The notes under the pieces were generated by a model. The model searched no databases, was not told the origin of the DNA, and saw only the letters and a list, made by a program, of their open reading frames with translations. Positions 47,515-59,629 of a DNA stretch of 64,000 bases are shown one piece after another (positions within the stretch are counted from its first letter, which is position 1; every line of letters starts with the position of its first letter). Location: contig JADFUC010000719.1 of assembly GCA_019722365.1 (NCBI GenBank), forward strand, positions 1 through 64,000, written 5' to 3'. The stretch comes from Lithospermum erythrorhizon. Its lineage: Eukaryota > Streptophyta > Magnoliopsida > Boraginales > Boraginaceae. The position numbers and the translations under genes were made by a program.

Positions 47515-50033
47515 TGTAACGACTGTGTCGGCCGCCCGAGGTTAAGATCATCAACAACCCGCATACCGTGAGTCAAATTGATCGATGGATAAATAAAAGA
47601 TAAAAAGACTTCATTTGACATTAATAATAATAAAATAAACTTTTGTCCATCGCGAACTAACAACTTATAACAAAAACAAACTAAATCCACATAATACAAA
47701 TTCACCTTAATTACACAACTCAAAGATACACGTTAATCCAAATACAACATAGGAAAATATGACAACTGCACTTCTCAATGAAATATAACAATTTCAAGTC
47801 TAACAATATACAAATCGACAACAAAGAGAAATGACTCACGAGAATTCATGTGCCACCACCGCCTCATCTTACCATCTTCAATCTGCAACCTATCAATGCA
47901 CCAACAACCCTTCAACGATCAACCTCTTAGAACCTAGGCATAAAACGCCCATAGAGAATAGGAGTCAAATTTATTGTCGAAAGGAATACAAATACCAATG
48001 TACTGATCCCTACATATACATATTCATACTTTATATAACCAATATATGCTTATATATATATAAATATATATCATAATGTGCATACATAAATCAGGTACTA
48101 AAAATAACTGGTCTGGCCATATCACATACAGATTTCTCTATACAATGTTACTCCACGCTTACACATGAGATTATATTCATAACTAATGCAGATTCATTTC
48201 TAAGTGGAAACAATCTCAATACAAAGTCAAGCCGAGAATCCACCCCACGATAATATAATATACGAGGAATCCACCTCCAAGTAATACACACACCGAAAGT
48301 TCCACGTATAATACACATATGAGGAATCCACCTCCAAATAATACACACAATACACGAGAATCCACCTCCAAATAATCGACGGGCCTCCACCACCATCCTC
48401 CCGACCGAGGCTACACCCCTTCAACGTGCATATCACACCAAACCTCCGAATCCACGGGCTACCCACACAATATGCACACCACAACAAACCTCCCGGGTCG
48501 GGTCACCACCGCCTCCGCAAATAACACATAAAGCAATCAAGCACATCCAGACACAGCCTACCACACAAAGACACGCCCACACACATAGCACATACCACAC
48601 ACACAATTTCCCCTTCATAACATGAATTATATCTGTAAATCATTTCATAAATGTAACTCATAATATCAATTATGTCATAACATGCTTCATAATCATAGTT
48701 ATTCATAATGTCAATCAAATCTGCTTATTTCTGCATAATATGCATCATAAATCACAATTTCCACATAATATCAATTATAGTCACAATAACACATATCGAA
48801 TAGTCCCAAACAATACATGAAAAATATATAACATGATATATATATATGAAAGGTCCCCATCGTGAGATTTGTACTCACCTCGAGCCCAAAAAGTAGTAAT
48901 GATATTCTGCTAGCCCCAAGCGATCCGTGCTCAATTCTATTAAGAAAAATTATACATTAAAACACATCTCATAGAATAACCTCTCTTAATATTTATATAT
49001 ATCCCGGGAAAAGCACTACGCCCACAATTCCAATTTACAACTCTTAGCAATCGTCCTATCCCCAAAATTGATATACCCTTATAACATTCCAACATATTAC
49101 ATTCTCAATATTCGATCCGTACCTTAATACCCCAACAATAACCCCTTAAGTACATTTAACCAATCCAACAATCATTTAACAACTAATTAATCCATTAGAT
49201 ACAACCTCCAATTAAATCACGAAAAGGCTATACGAACTTTCCCCAACTTTCAACTAAAATTTCAGCTTCTATATCCATCCGAAACCACAATTCCATACCC
49301 AAACAACTATATAAGTCCTTTGATCTCATATTACAATTTAAAGTTAAATTTAATAAAGTCAATAAAGTCAAGATACTTACACCCACTTTCTAAACTCTAA
49401 TAATAACTACTCAAAATCATCGCTAATCCCCTCACGATAATTCTTATAACAACATTTCTATACCATAATATATCCAAGATTTGGAAAAGTCAACAAAAAT
49501 TTTTAAAAGTCAACTTTCCAAAACCAAGAATCTAAAACATTCAATCTAGCTTACCTACGTGATTTAAGCACGGCGGTAAGATGATTCCCAAGTTTGATCT
49601 TGATTTTAGGCGACAATCGGCGAGAGAAATGGAAGAAAAATTTTGAGGGGGGGAAGGACCATTTTCGGCCATGGAAAAGAGGAGAGAGCGAAGCTGCTTG
49701 TGTTGGATGATGATAAGGAGATAAGAATAAAAAGGCCACGCGGGGTCCGCACCAAAAATATCTCAAAACTTGCTCGCTTCGCTCGTTTTCAGCCACCTCT
49801 CGTCTCGATTTAACAACACAACTCTAATATAAATTTAACTTCTAATCCCCCAAATAATATTATACCACTCGATTACAACTTTAAAATCTTAAATACCGAA
49901 CTGCACTACCAACCGATCGATTCGTCGTATCTCCAACGATTCAACTTTGAAAATTTCCGATTTCTCCTCGAAATACTCCACCGAGCAACTAGTATACTAT
50001 TTCATAATATTAATAATGGAACTGGTTATTAGA
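47515..50033 (-). repeat. LARD-2 5' LTR
   Basis: A direct repeat of 40,763-43,247 with about the same length (2,519 against 2,485 bp). The far end reads GGTTATTAGA, not TTATTACA, so the last bases are altered. A minisatellite of GAGGAATCCACCTCC units lies at 48,230-48,385. Confidence 0.85.
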
Positions 50034-50724
50034 ATGTGTGAGGTGCAGACCAAGGCAAGACTTGTGCTTACCATCGCACATCAAGCGATCAAAAAGAGTT
50101 ACCACTCAGAAGTAGGTTAAGGACAAGATTCGGGGATGGAAAGGCAAACTCTTATCTCAAGCTGGTAGGGAGGTTATGATTAAATCCGTGATTCTCACAC
50201 CGAATCATTCCGAACGGTTTCCAAGCCACCGTATTTAAACTATCGATGCACCAAAACAGTTTTTAATGGCTAAGTTCTATTGGGCAAACTCGGATAAAGA
50301 GAGGGGGATTCATTGGAAAAGTTGGAGTACTTTATGCGAAGAAAAGTTTGAGGGTGGATTGGGCTTCAAAGATCTTGAGTGCATGAATTTGGCTCTACTC
50401 GCAAAATAGGGGTGGAGAATTGCAATGAAAGAGGCGTCACTATTGGGAAAGTTCCTCAAAGGAAGATATTATAGGAGTTTTTCTTTCTTGCATGCAAAGA
50501 TGGGAGCAAATCCGTCTTATGGGTGGAGGAGTTTAATTGATGGTTGAAAAGTTTTACTTAAGTGTTAGGTGTATGGGCTTAATGGGAAGGAGATAGACAT
50601 CGGGAAGAGATACATTCTGAAGGATCCGTGATTCTCGCTCACGCAGTACACTCCACACACAAGCGAAGTCGACGGTTACACTAGAGTGGCTCAACCGATG
50701 TCGAAAATGCTGGTACGTAAGAAT
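50034..50724 (+). mobile_element. LINE piece 2: RT C-terminal region
   Basis: Plus-strand frames read IRGWKGKLLSQAGREVMIKS (from about 50,124), AKFYWANSDKERGIHWKSW (about 50,271), EGGLGFKDLECMNLALLAK then a TAG in place of Gln (about 50,350-50,409), GWRIAMKEASLLGKFLKGRY and NPSYGWRSL (about 50,510). This is the conserved segment after the RT catalytic core in plant LINEs. Compared with piece 1 about 600 bp of LINE is missing between them, including the YADD catalytic box. The piece stops at the copia insertion. Confidence 0.85.
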
Positions 50725-51687
50725 CAAGAAAATACTATGATATATGAGTATAAATACAAATCAATAGTTCCAGGGACCTTAAAGCATACATCATTATTCA
50801 ATACAAAAAACATATAATTAAATATATGAACAGGATTTGACAAGAAAATGTAGTAAATTCCAATTAAACCATTGACGCTTCCAAATTCACAACTGAATTT
50901 GATTTCCTTTCACTCCTTGTTGTAATATCAATCGCATGAGCATTCTCTAGTTACCCACACCGCAGGGGTCAATCAAGAACTAATCTATGCTAGTAAACAA
51001 GGATGAACAAACTAGAAAACCCCAAAATTTTGGGAGAATTTCCGCCAAAGTGGGATGCCAGGCGCTTTGGTGAAAGTTTTTTACAAAACTTCTATGATGA
51101 AAAACCCTAAAGTCATGTATATGTGGCTGCGTTAAAACAAGCCCGATGTTGCAACTAAGTATTAGCTTGACTCAACTCTTATTAGTCTGCTAAGACACTA
51201 ATGAGTTGTTAATGAGTTGAACTATTTAATTGCTTACCAAATAATGAGTCAATATCACAATCTTTCGCTATCGATAACACTAAATTACTGTAACCACCAA
51301 ATAACTATTTAATTGATTCTATTCAATCGATATTCTCTACATAAATGTAGAACTTTGTAATTGAGTAGAACATTTCTCAATTATAGTTCTCTTTAATTTC
51401 ATACATGAAATATAACTCAACGTCATCAGACAGGCGCCGAATTCTAGGCTCGTAGATATTTAGTTGTATAATAATAATAATTGACCAATTACTATTATTA
51501 TAACGATTAATGAGTAAGATCTAGCACCGCTTATAACCCCTTAAATTATCATGAGAACCTACACTAAAATATACAATTACTAAGTTGAACACTAAGTTCG
51601 ATAATCACATTTAACCTAATCGGTAAATGAATCAAGCACAATCACGCACCGGGCAATAAAATGGAACCACCTCATTGATTTCCAACA
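50725..51687 (-). repeat. Copia 3' LTR
   Basis: Collinear with 58,335-59,293: TATATGAGTATAAATACAAA near 50,742, AGAACTAATCTATGCTAGTA near 50,979, GACCAATTACTATTATTATAAC near 51,483, and GATTTCCAACA at the end. Both TG/CA-type inner end (CAACA) and length agree with the partner copy. Confidence 0.85.
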
Positions 51688-52560
51688 CCCCACTTGCCCT
51701 TGACGATTATCTTACAATTCCTTTATCAGCGATCTCTAGTCGAGGGCTAACCATAAGAAGTGCCGCGAAACCCACAAACTTTCATCTCGAGCATGAATCG
51801 AAGATTTACAAGGCCCCATAAACCAATCAAGACTAACCCACAGAGGCCCCGAGATCTTCCTTGTATATCAAGGACGACAAATCCCTCCCAATATATCAAC
51901 ATCTATCGCTATACTCTCTCACTATGACCCAACATGTCATATATAATCCCCCTCAGCTAAGGCAGACGCTTGGTCATAGTCAAAGTACAGTATTTCAGAT
52001 AACATGATAGTTATATATCAGAGGTTCAAGAATCGACGAACCTAAAATTTAAACAAATATATGTGGACACAGATATACATATCTTCTATGAATTGCTTCG
52101 GTCATACCTCCACTGCAATCGGCAAATTTCACGTATTGATCTAGTCCTCTGTTAACGTGATCAATCTCGATCACTAATCAAACACCATGTTAGTCATAAT
52201 ACGCTGGCCGCCCTAACTATCGCAAAGATCCCGACCAAGGCCTTTGGCCATCCTATGTTTCTAGGCTCAAGGTGTAATTAATACCATGTTACCTCTAGAA
52301 AACATAGACCAACTTGTGGGATTTTAACCTTTCACTCATCGAGGATAATTACATGTATATTATATGTAAATTCAAACATATAGTCATAGCAAACAAATAT
52401 ATTAAAATATAAGAAACAATAATATTCAAATATTTGTTCACATAACACAATAGATACATACCTGACCCCACTAATCCTAACACCACTGCATATCCTGCCT
52501 AAGACCTATGTTCATTTATTCATCATGCTTTGCCCGACTTAGTGGCTTAGTAAAGGAGTC
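51688..52560 (-). other. Copia 3' untranslated region
   Basis: About 0.8 kb between RNase H and the 3' LTR without coding signal. The minus-strand polypurine tract GGCAAGTGGGG is at 51,688-51,698. Part of the region (about 51,790-52,110) is repeated in inverse orientation at 2,880-3,200. Confidence 0.6.
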
Positions 52561-52599
52561 GGCTGACGTCTGCTTTCTACTTTACATACTTGACATCAC

Positions 52600-52945
52600 C
52601 TCTATCAAGCATATCTCTAATCAGTGATGTTTCTCTCCAGCACGTGCTGATTTGTGATGTGCTCTGGGTTCCTAGCTTGGAGCTATTGCCCTATTGTCAC
52701 AAAGCAACTCCACTGGTCCTCAATGTTAGGTACTGCTCTAACTTCTTTATCCAACATGCTTTAAATGCTTCAGATGCACTGATTCGTGGTAGAATCGGCA
52801 ACAAGATTGCTTGGAACTCCTCCAAGATACCTAATCGCTGAGACAAAAATACATACCCACCGGGAACGATAGTCGCCTCGCTTGAAAACCGGCGGCCGTG
52901 TACCCTCAAGCCATCAAGTAACTCCTCATCTCCACCATATACCAA
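52600..52945 (-). pseudogene. Copia RNase H remnant
   Basis: The minus-strand frame 52,945-52,697 contains GGYVFLSQ and ASEAFKACWIKKLEQYL, matching the SGYVF and ASEAxKEAxWIKKF landmarks of copia RNase H. The middle of the domain (SWKSSKQ, STTEAEY) is shifted out of frame. Confidence 0.7.
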
Positions 52946-53149
52946 GAAACATCTTTAGTTTTCCTCAGATACTTCAGATGCACTTCACTCCAATCTAGTG
53001 GCTTTCACCGATTAGCTTGGTATCTATCGTTACACTTAGTGCATAAGACACATCGCTCCAAGACAACATGGCATACGGATCCTATACCAAGCATAAGAAG
53101 GCCTTCTTCATCATCTCAAGACTAGTAGTGGACACTTAAGCTCACGAGT

Positions 53150-53990
53150 TGAACTCCATGTCTCATGGGAGATTACCCTTCTTGAATTACCATGTTGAAC
53201 CTTGCGCATCTTATTCACATAAGCATCCTTGGGACAGTGCACGAGCTTCCCGGCCCGATCCCGTGGATCTTATTCCAAGTATATATATATCAGGCTTCTA
53301 CTTAAGTCCTTCATTGAGAAACATTTGCACAACCAATCCTTGACTGAGTTTAGTAACTCTAATGCTTGTTTCCAATGATAAGTATGTCATCTACATGTGA
53401 CTATGAACGATACATGACTCCCACTTACCTCTTGTAATAAAGATTCTTCTTCGCTTCGACAACCAAACTTTGATCGATTCATCAAAACGTAGATTCCAAT
53501 CGATGCCCGCTAAGACCATAATGGTTCTTTGCAACTTGCATACCTTTCTAGTCCTTAGATACGTAGCCCTGGAGGGCTGCACCATGTACACATCTTCCTC
53601 TAAATTTCCATTCAGAAAAGCTGGTCTTTTACATTCATTTGCCATATTTCATAGAAGTCATGAAAGAATGCCTAAGATTATCCGATGGATTTAAGCATAG
53701 CCACCGGCGAGTAAGTACTACAGTCCACCCGTGGAACTTGTTTGAAACCTTCGCTACAAGCCTTAGCGCTTTGAAACATCAACGCCTGGGCTTTATATCA
53801 TGCTTCTTAAATACCCATTTATCCAATAGGCGAGCCCCATTTGGTAAATCCAACAAGGACCAAACCTCGCTTTTGGTACATAGAATCCATCTCGCATTTG
53901 CATGGCTATTTGCCATTTGTCGCAAGATCCTTGCTATTCATTGTTTTGTAAGAAGTCAGTTCGCTACTTTCAATGATTTAAAAGCCTTTC
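53150..53990 (-). pseudogene. Copia reverse transcriptase remnant
   Basis: Minus-strand landmarks in order: SYKEAMNS (about 53,960), EMDSMY (about 53,895), YSPVAMLKSI (about 53,710), AFLNGNLEEDVYM (about 53,620-53,580), KVCKLQR (about 53,540), WNLRFDESIK (about 53,500) and VDDILIIGN (53,394-53,368), the catalytic YVDD box with His in place of Tyr. Single-base indels separate these blocks. The catalytic Asp pair is still readable. Confidence 0.85.
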
Positions 53991-54900
53991 ACCAATACCG
54001 GCCCGTGGGCGATCCCTCGTTGATTTGTTGGTTGCCCTTTTCCACAAATTTTCCGTGGGATCAAGAACCGGTCTTTGCGAAAGAAGTTGCTCCAATTTTG
54101 GGGGTGTGTCGATGCCCTCCGCATTAGATGATCGAGTATCGACTTATCACCGAGCTTCATCAAGACGAACACCATTACTTCTAAATTCTTCTCGACGTAT
54201 ATTCCTTTCAAGGAATACTCCCTGCTCGCAATGAAGATTTTATTCTCCGCTTTTAGGTAGAAGTAGTAACCAACTGTTTCCCTTGGATATCCTATGAAAT
54301 AGCATTTATCAGATTTGGGCATAAGTTTATCTTTTGTTAATCTCTTAACATAAGCTTCACAGCCCCAAATCATGAGAAAACCCAACTTGGAATCTTCTCC
54401 CAAACCATACCATGGGGAGTTTTATCTCGACTTGGTTGACATCTGCTTAAGGTAAAGTGTCGCGCTAAGTGCATATCCCCGTGAATTAACCGTAGATCGT
54501 GATAGGCTCATCAAGACCAACCATGTCAAGAAGTAGTTCGATTTCTCCTCTGACACGCCATTATGCTGGCTGCCTCACGGAGTGAGTTGTGAAAACAATA
54601 CCACACTCTCTAAGATGAGTATTGAACTCAGACTCACATTATTCTCCACCCTATCACCGAGAATCTTATTGTCTTGTTCCAATTGGTTTGTACTTCATTT
54701 TGGAACTCCTTAATTTCTCACTGACTCGTGTTTGTGTCTCATCAGATATTAATAAAACCGTATTTAATGTAGTCACTGCAGAAATGTAATGAAGTATAAC
54801 CTCCTCTGCGTAGATGTGTTCATTGGCCCACATCGCTGTACGATCCCCTAATAAATCACTTGCCCTTCATCAGTTGAAAGGCATTTTGAAGTCATTTTTG
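53978..54900 (-). pseudogene. Copia integrase remnant
   Basis: The longest minus-strand frame (54,403-53,978) reads IWGCEAYVKRL, DKCYFIGYPRETVGYYFY and IFIASREY, the C-terminal part of copia integrase. Upstream, the core is visible as FNTHLRECGI (about 54,620) and LLDMV (about 54,530) with the catalytic-Glu neighbourhood disrupted. Non-functional. Confidence 0.85.
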
Positions 54901-55417
54901 CTGTATGCAAGACTCACACTTATCGTATGATTCATAACGTAAACCTCAAGTATTCCAATCGGAGGAGTTTGATTCGTTCTCGGCACGTGACCTAGTTCCA
55001 ATGTTACAGGTATGTTTGGTTTAAGTCAAGAAGCTTATTCCGCTTTAAGTTTATGTTATATGACCTACAATCATGTCTAAAACGATAGACCATTTCCAAA
55101 AGCGGGAGGCGGTACTAAATACTACCCCATTCCCGCGATCCTAAATTCATTAGATCTATGAAAATGAAAAACCATCATTCAAAATTTAAATAGAATAATA
55201 TTCCCGCAAATTGTGTGCACATAGTAAACCGAGATAAAACAAGGCCCGGCATTTAAACTAACGGATCCTATCGCAAGGGCCGCAACCGCGCCATTTCCCC
55301 ACACACGCAGATCCATTTCCCCCTTCTCGAAGTCTTTCTACTTGACTTGGAGTTCCTAGATATTACGCAAATATGAGTAGCCACAACCGTGGTGTCTAGC
55401 ACCATTTAAGTAGAATG

Positions 55418-56240
55418 CTAGAAGTTGTACAAACTTACAACATACATACCAGAATATGTCATGAGACCATTCTTCCCAATATCCGTGAACTCCCGCAGTC
55501 GACTTCCAAAGGACCCGTGCTCTCGCACAATGACACACTTGTCATCCTTCCTATCTCTCCCTTCCAAGAACTGGGGATTACTCGAACCTCTGGTCTCATG
55601 CAAACTTCTTTCTCTCTTGAATTTCTTCTGTTTTGGACTACCAAAATGTATGAGAAGTTTTAGGTCTACCTGTGTCTGCCTCAAAGATTCGTGATCATCT
55701 TATGCAGCTTCGCTTAGAGACAATCAAACTTGTGCATACAGTTCATGACAACCGAGAGAATTTGTCCGGAAGAGACTTCAGACGAGATCCACAAATGGGC
55801 TTGAGACACACCGTGCCTGTATGCTGAAGCCCATCGACCAAGCCAATCATTTTAATGATGAAGCTCATGGGCTCGCCCTGTCACTCTAAATTTTGTCATT
55901 CTACTTCCAGAGCACGCATGTTGTCATATATCTCGTTTCTAGCTTCCTTTCGGAATAATTCCTCAAGTTGCCGTGTATATGTCATATGCCACCTTTTCAT
56001 ATTGAATTTGGAACGGTTAAACCTATATTGGCAAGCATGAGACATTGGACACATCCACAAAGACGACTTTGTTTTTCAGGGGATCCCTTTCCCGACGGGA
56101 GGCGTGATCATTAGGTTTCAAGGGAACCTTATTGTTCAAGACGATTCGGCCCTTCTCACAGAATGATTCTCAAGTTTCGAGACCACTGGCCAAAATTGAA
56201 AGAGCTACCTTTGCACCTTTTCAAGGCCGAGCGAAGCTTT
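55418..56240 (-). pseudogene. Copia gag remnant
   Basis: Minus-strand reading gives RQLEELF (about 55,965), MSFIIKMIGLVDGLQHTG (about 55,870-55,815), SLPDKFS (about 55,765) and an 88-codon frame (55,684-55,418) ending TYSGMYVV. These match copia gag (capsid region, then the linker to protease). A CCHC zinc knuckle is expected near 55,560 but only part of it is readable. Confidence 0.65.
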
Positions 56241-58334
56241 GAAGTTCTTAGGAGTAATAAGTAGCCATATTAATTCTACAAGAATAAGTAAATAAATAAT
56301 GCATCAAGAAACTATCATGCTAAAACACTTACAAATAAATTGTAAAGTAAATAATATTTCAAATCTCACGAAATATATTAGTATCAAGACCTTATTACAT
56401 ACTTTAAATCTGGGCACCAGAATAATCGCTACATTTTGGAATCCAGCTTATACTAGTAGGTTGTCAACTACTGGTGTAAAACTACATAACTTCAGGTCAC
56501 TAGCATCTCTTACAGATGCTACCCAACATTTGTATCTCCGAAGACCGGTTAAGCATACCAATTAAAAACCAGTGTTACTTTTGGATTGAACATCCGAAAG
56601 CCCACAACGTTAGTGGAAATCACTAAACATGATTCATTGTCATATCAAACGCAACATTGTAACACCCGCTTGACACGGTAAAAGCCCAATTGATGCAAAT
56701 GGATTGTACAACTTAAAATTGGCTTGCTTAAATTTTAATTACAGATTATTATTACTTTGTTTATTTACTCATGCATACTAGTACATAATCAAGCAATACA
56801 TGCAACATAAAAAATAAACAAGTACGCATTACATTCAAGAGATAATTACAGGCCCTAGAACCTATTACAAGTATTTATCAAATACCAACATAAGTCCCAC
56901 CTCAGATCTGCACTTCTCGATCCATCTGAGTCCACTGAAGTATCACCACCGTGAAATGATCTCAATATCTTCACTTGTTACAATATTTACATACTAACTC
57001 CATCTTAGACGTACCTTGCAAGCTTCAGGGGTGTAAACAAGAAATAACAAATACAAGAAATATGACTGTATGTCATTTAAAACATTACGGTTCGGCATCT
57101 AAAAATAAATAAACGGGCCATATCTATACCCTCCATTCCAATTATTTAAAATATAGGTAAATTATTAAATCACATAAATGAACTTAATAAATATTTTAAT
57201 GGTACTGAAAATACACATGCTCAGAATTATCAAATTAATTAATCCATGTAATTACACATATTAAAATTAATTAATATAAACTCAATTATCATACACACTA
57301 ATAATTATTACCAATAATTATTAACTGTGATATTATAGAAAAGATTCATCACAAATATTTTCTAAAATACATTAAGTAGTGAAATTGTTACCATAATTTA
57401 TATCACTTTTAAATTAATTTAAAAAGATATAATATAAAAGGAATTAATTAATTGTCATCACATAATTAATTACAATTAATTATTAGTTGATTAAAATGAC
57501 AAATAATCAATAAAACCGAATATAATTCAGTCCCATACCTAGGAAACCAAAATAAGTGAATACCCGAATCTAGTGGTTTTCAAAATAGGCATTATCGGGC
57601 CATAATGGCCTTGACGACTGGCTTATAGTGGCCTCCACGGGTTTCACGCCACGCCTTCTCCGCCTTGGCTGCCCGACTATTATTTTTTTGGAAATATTAA
57701 TCACTCCCCGATCCGACACCGGATCGCCTGGCTGAAGTCGGTCGGCCGATTTATGGTAATAATACCATATTTAACCTGGCTGATTTAATTTAATTCATTT
57801 GTAGAATCATTTGAGGCTTTAAAATTCTTCAAAATTTATGAAATCTGAACATGTTAAACTCCATAATTTTCTTTGAAATAAATTCCATTGGTCGTTCATT
57901 AAAATAAATTTTTCATATTTAATTATTAATTAAAACAAATTAAATCTCAAAATTGTTTCTGAGGCACTTAGAAAATCCAAAAATTATGAAATTTAATGGA
58001 GATCTTTACGCTATCTGGGTTCCAGAAACAATTAGGTTTTTAATTTACAAAATTTTACACGCCCCAAACATTTGCTTTACAAACCGTTGGAAACAAAATC
58101 ACCTTAAATCAGTCTTTAATTTATGAACAAAAATCCATGTTAACAAAAATATGATAATACATCATCATAAACTTGTAACACATGTGTAAATCAATAATCA
58201 AGAACATGGTGATTTATTCTCATCATATATTTATCAATAAATATATGAACAAGTTAATTAATCAAATAAAAAATCGACAAAACACAAACAAAGATAAAAT
58301 AAATAATGTAAAGCAACTTTAACTCACTATACCA
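56241..58334 (-). other. Long 5' untranslated leader of the copia element
   Basis: About 2 kb between the 5' LTR and gag with no coding signal. It is AT-rich apart from a GC-richer patch at 57,590-57,750. This is much longer than the usual copia leader of a few hundred bases, so it may contain an unrecognised insertion or be a feature of the family. Confidence 0.5.
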
Positions 58335-59293
58335 TCAAAATACTATGGATATATGAGTATAAATACAAACCCATAGTTCCAGGACCTTAAAGTGCATACT
58401 ACATTATTCAATACAAAACATAATTAAATATATGCACTGTAGAGGACTTACATAAAGGTACGGGAGTAATTCCACCAAAATCCACGCTCAAATTCACAAC
58501 GCGACCACTTCCTTCAAATTCCCTTGTCGAATATCAATCGTATGATATCTCTAGTTAGTCCACACCAGAGGAGTTGAATCAAGAACTAATCTATGCTAGT
58601 AAACAAGGACGAACAAACTAAAAACCCCAAAATTCTCGAGAATTTCGCCAAAGCGGGGGGCTACATGGTTTTGGTGAAAAGTTTTACAAAACTTATGATG
58701 AAAACCCTAAAGTTTTATATAGGCTGTGTTAAACAAGCCCGATAAGCAACCATATATTAGGCTTCACTCAAGTTAACTCTATTAGTCTAGTTATTAATTA
58801 AATGAAGTCATATCGAGTCGAATCATTAATTGCTTACCAATAGTAACGAAATAATATCAATCTTCAAGCTATCTATAACATTAAATTATTCAACCAACAA
58901 TTAAATGTCTATTTAATTGATTCTATTTGAACAATCGATATTCTACATAAAATGTAACCTCGTAATGAGGAAACAGCTTCAATTATATAGTTCTTCTTTT
59001 TACATGACTTCAACGCCATCAGATGTGCGTGACCTTCTAGGCTCCTATATAATAGTGAGCTGTATAATAATAATAATTGACCAATTACTATTATTATAAC
59101 GATTAACGAAGAAGATCTAGCAATCGCTTCATAAACTCTTTAAATTGTCACAGAACCACACTAGTAATAATATATAATTACTAAGTTGAACACTAAGTTC
59201 TCGATAATCACATTTAACCTAACTGGTAAATGAATTGCTACACAATTGTCGCAATGGGTACAATAATGGAACCAATTCGATTGATTTCCAACA
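58335..59293 (-). repeat. Copia 5' LTR
   Basis: A direct repeat of 50,725-51,687. It ends GATTTCCAACA on the plus strand, i.e. starts TGTTGGAAATC in element orientation. The next plus-strand bases are AGAAC, the target-site duplication, followed by LINE sequence. Confidence 0.85.
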
Positions 59294-59629
59294 AGAACCG
59301 GCTGAAGGTTTGGGCGAGGATGACAAGGAGCGGATTGTTTCCATTCCGCTTAGTAAATTCCATGTTCTTGACAAGCTTGTTTGAACCACACAAGGAGTGG
59401 AAATTACCTAATTAGTTCAAGTTATCTATGTGCGAGGGATTTAAAGCGTAAGGGTGAGTTTCGGGGTAAACAAAGCGCTAAAGTAGTAACGGAAACGTCA
59501 AGGTAATTTCAGGGAGTGACTCATGGGCGCTTCAATCCTACCTCTCTCAGATGAACTCTTTCAAGTGCTCACATGATATCTTACCCACAAAAGATAGATA
59601 GCAAGAAAGGGGTTATTGGTTGATAGAAG
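59294..59629 (+). mobile_element. LINE piece 3: segment after RT
   Basis: Reading resumes from piece 2 with NRLKV, then EDDKERIVSIPLSKFHVLDK (about 59,318-59,377) and DILPTKDR-like sequence near 59,576-59,600, matching the stretch between RT and the zinc-binding domain of plant LINEs. It ends at TTGATAGAAG where a solo LTR begins. Confidence 0.75.

Larger units (their letters stand above)
40763..50033 (-). mobile_element. LARD-2: coding-poor LTR retrotransposon inserted in the LINE
   Basis: Two direct LTRs of about 2.5 kb (40,763-43,247 and 47,515-50,033) flank a 4.27-kb interior. The LTRs begin TGTAACGAC and the left one ends TTATTACA, giving a TGTAA/TTACA terminal inverted repeat. On the minus strand GAGGATGAAATTTTATAAGGTGGGTAGAA precedes the left LTR as a polypurine tract, so the element is in minus orientation. 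The interior shows no gag or pol motif but is homologous to that of LARD-1. The element sits within the LINE RT sequence. A clean 5-bp target-site duplication is not visible (TTGTT on the left, ATGTG on the right). Confidence 0.8.
50725..59293 (-). mobile_element. Ty1/copia LTR retrotransposon inserted in the LINE
   Basis: LTRs of 963 and 959 bp (50,725-51,687 and 58,335-59,293) flank minus-strand gag, integrase, RT and RNase H remnants in copia order. On the minus strand the LTR begins TGTTGGAAATC; a polypurine tract GGCAAGTGGGG abuts the left (3') LTR; TGGTAT at 58,334-58,329 starts a degraded initiator-Met primer-binding site beside the right LTR. The flanks AGAAT (50,720-50,724) and AGAAC (59,294-59,298) form a 5-bp target-site duplication with one mismatch, and the LINE reading resumes directly after it. 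All frames are broken. Confidence 0.85.

Noticed and set aside
53639..54127. 162-codon plus-strand frame, the longest in the window
   Set aside because: It is antisense to copia RT and integrase; the minus-strand reading gives the family motifs.
51688..58334. Copia element as a Gypsy-type element
   Set aside because: Integrase lies upstream of RT and the YVDD/AFLNGNLEE motifs are copia-type, which rules out gypsy order.
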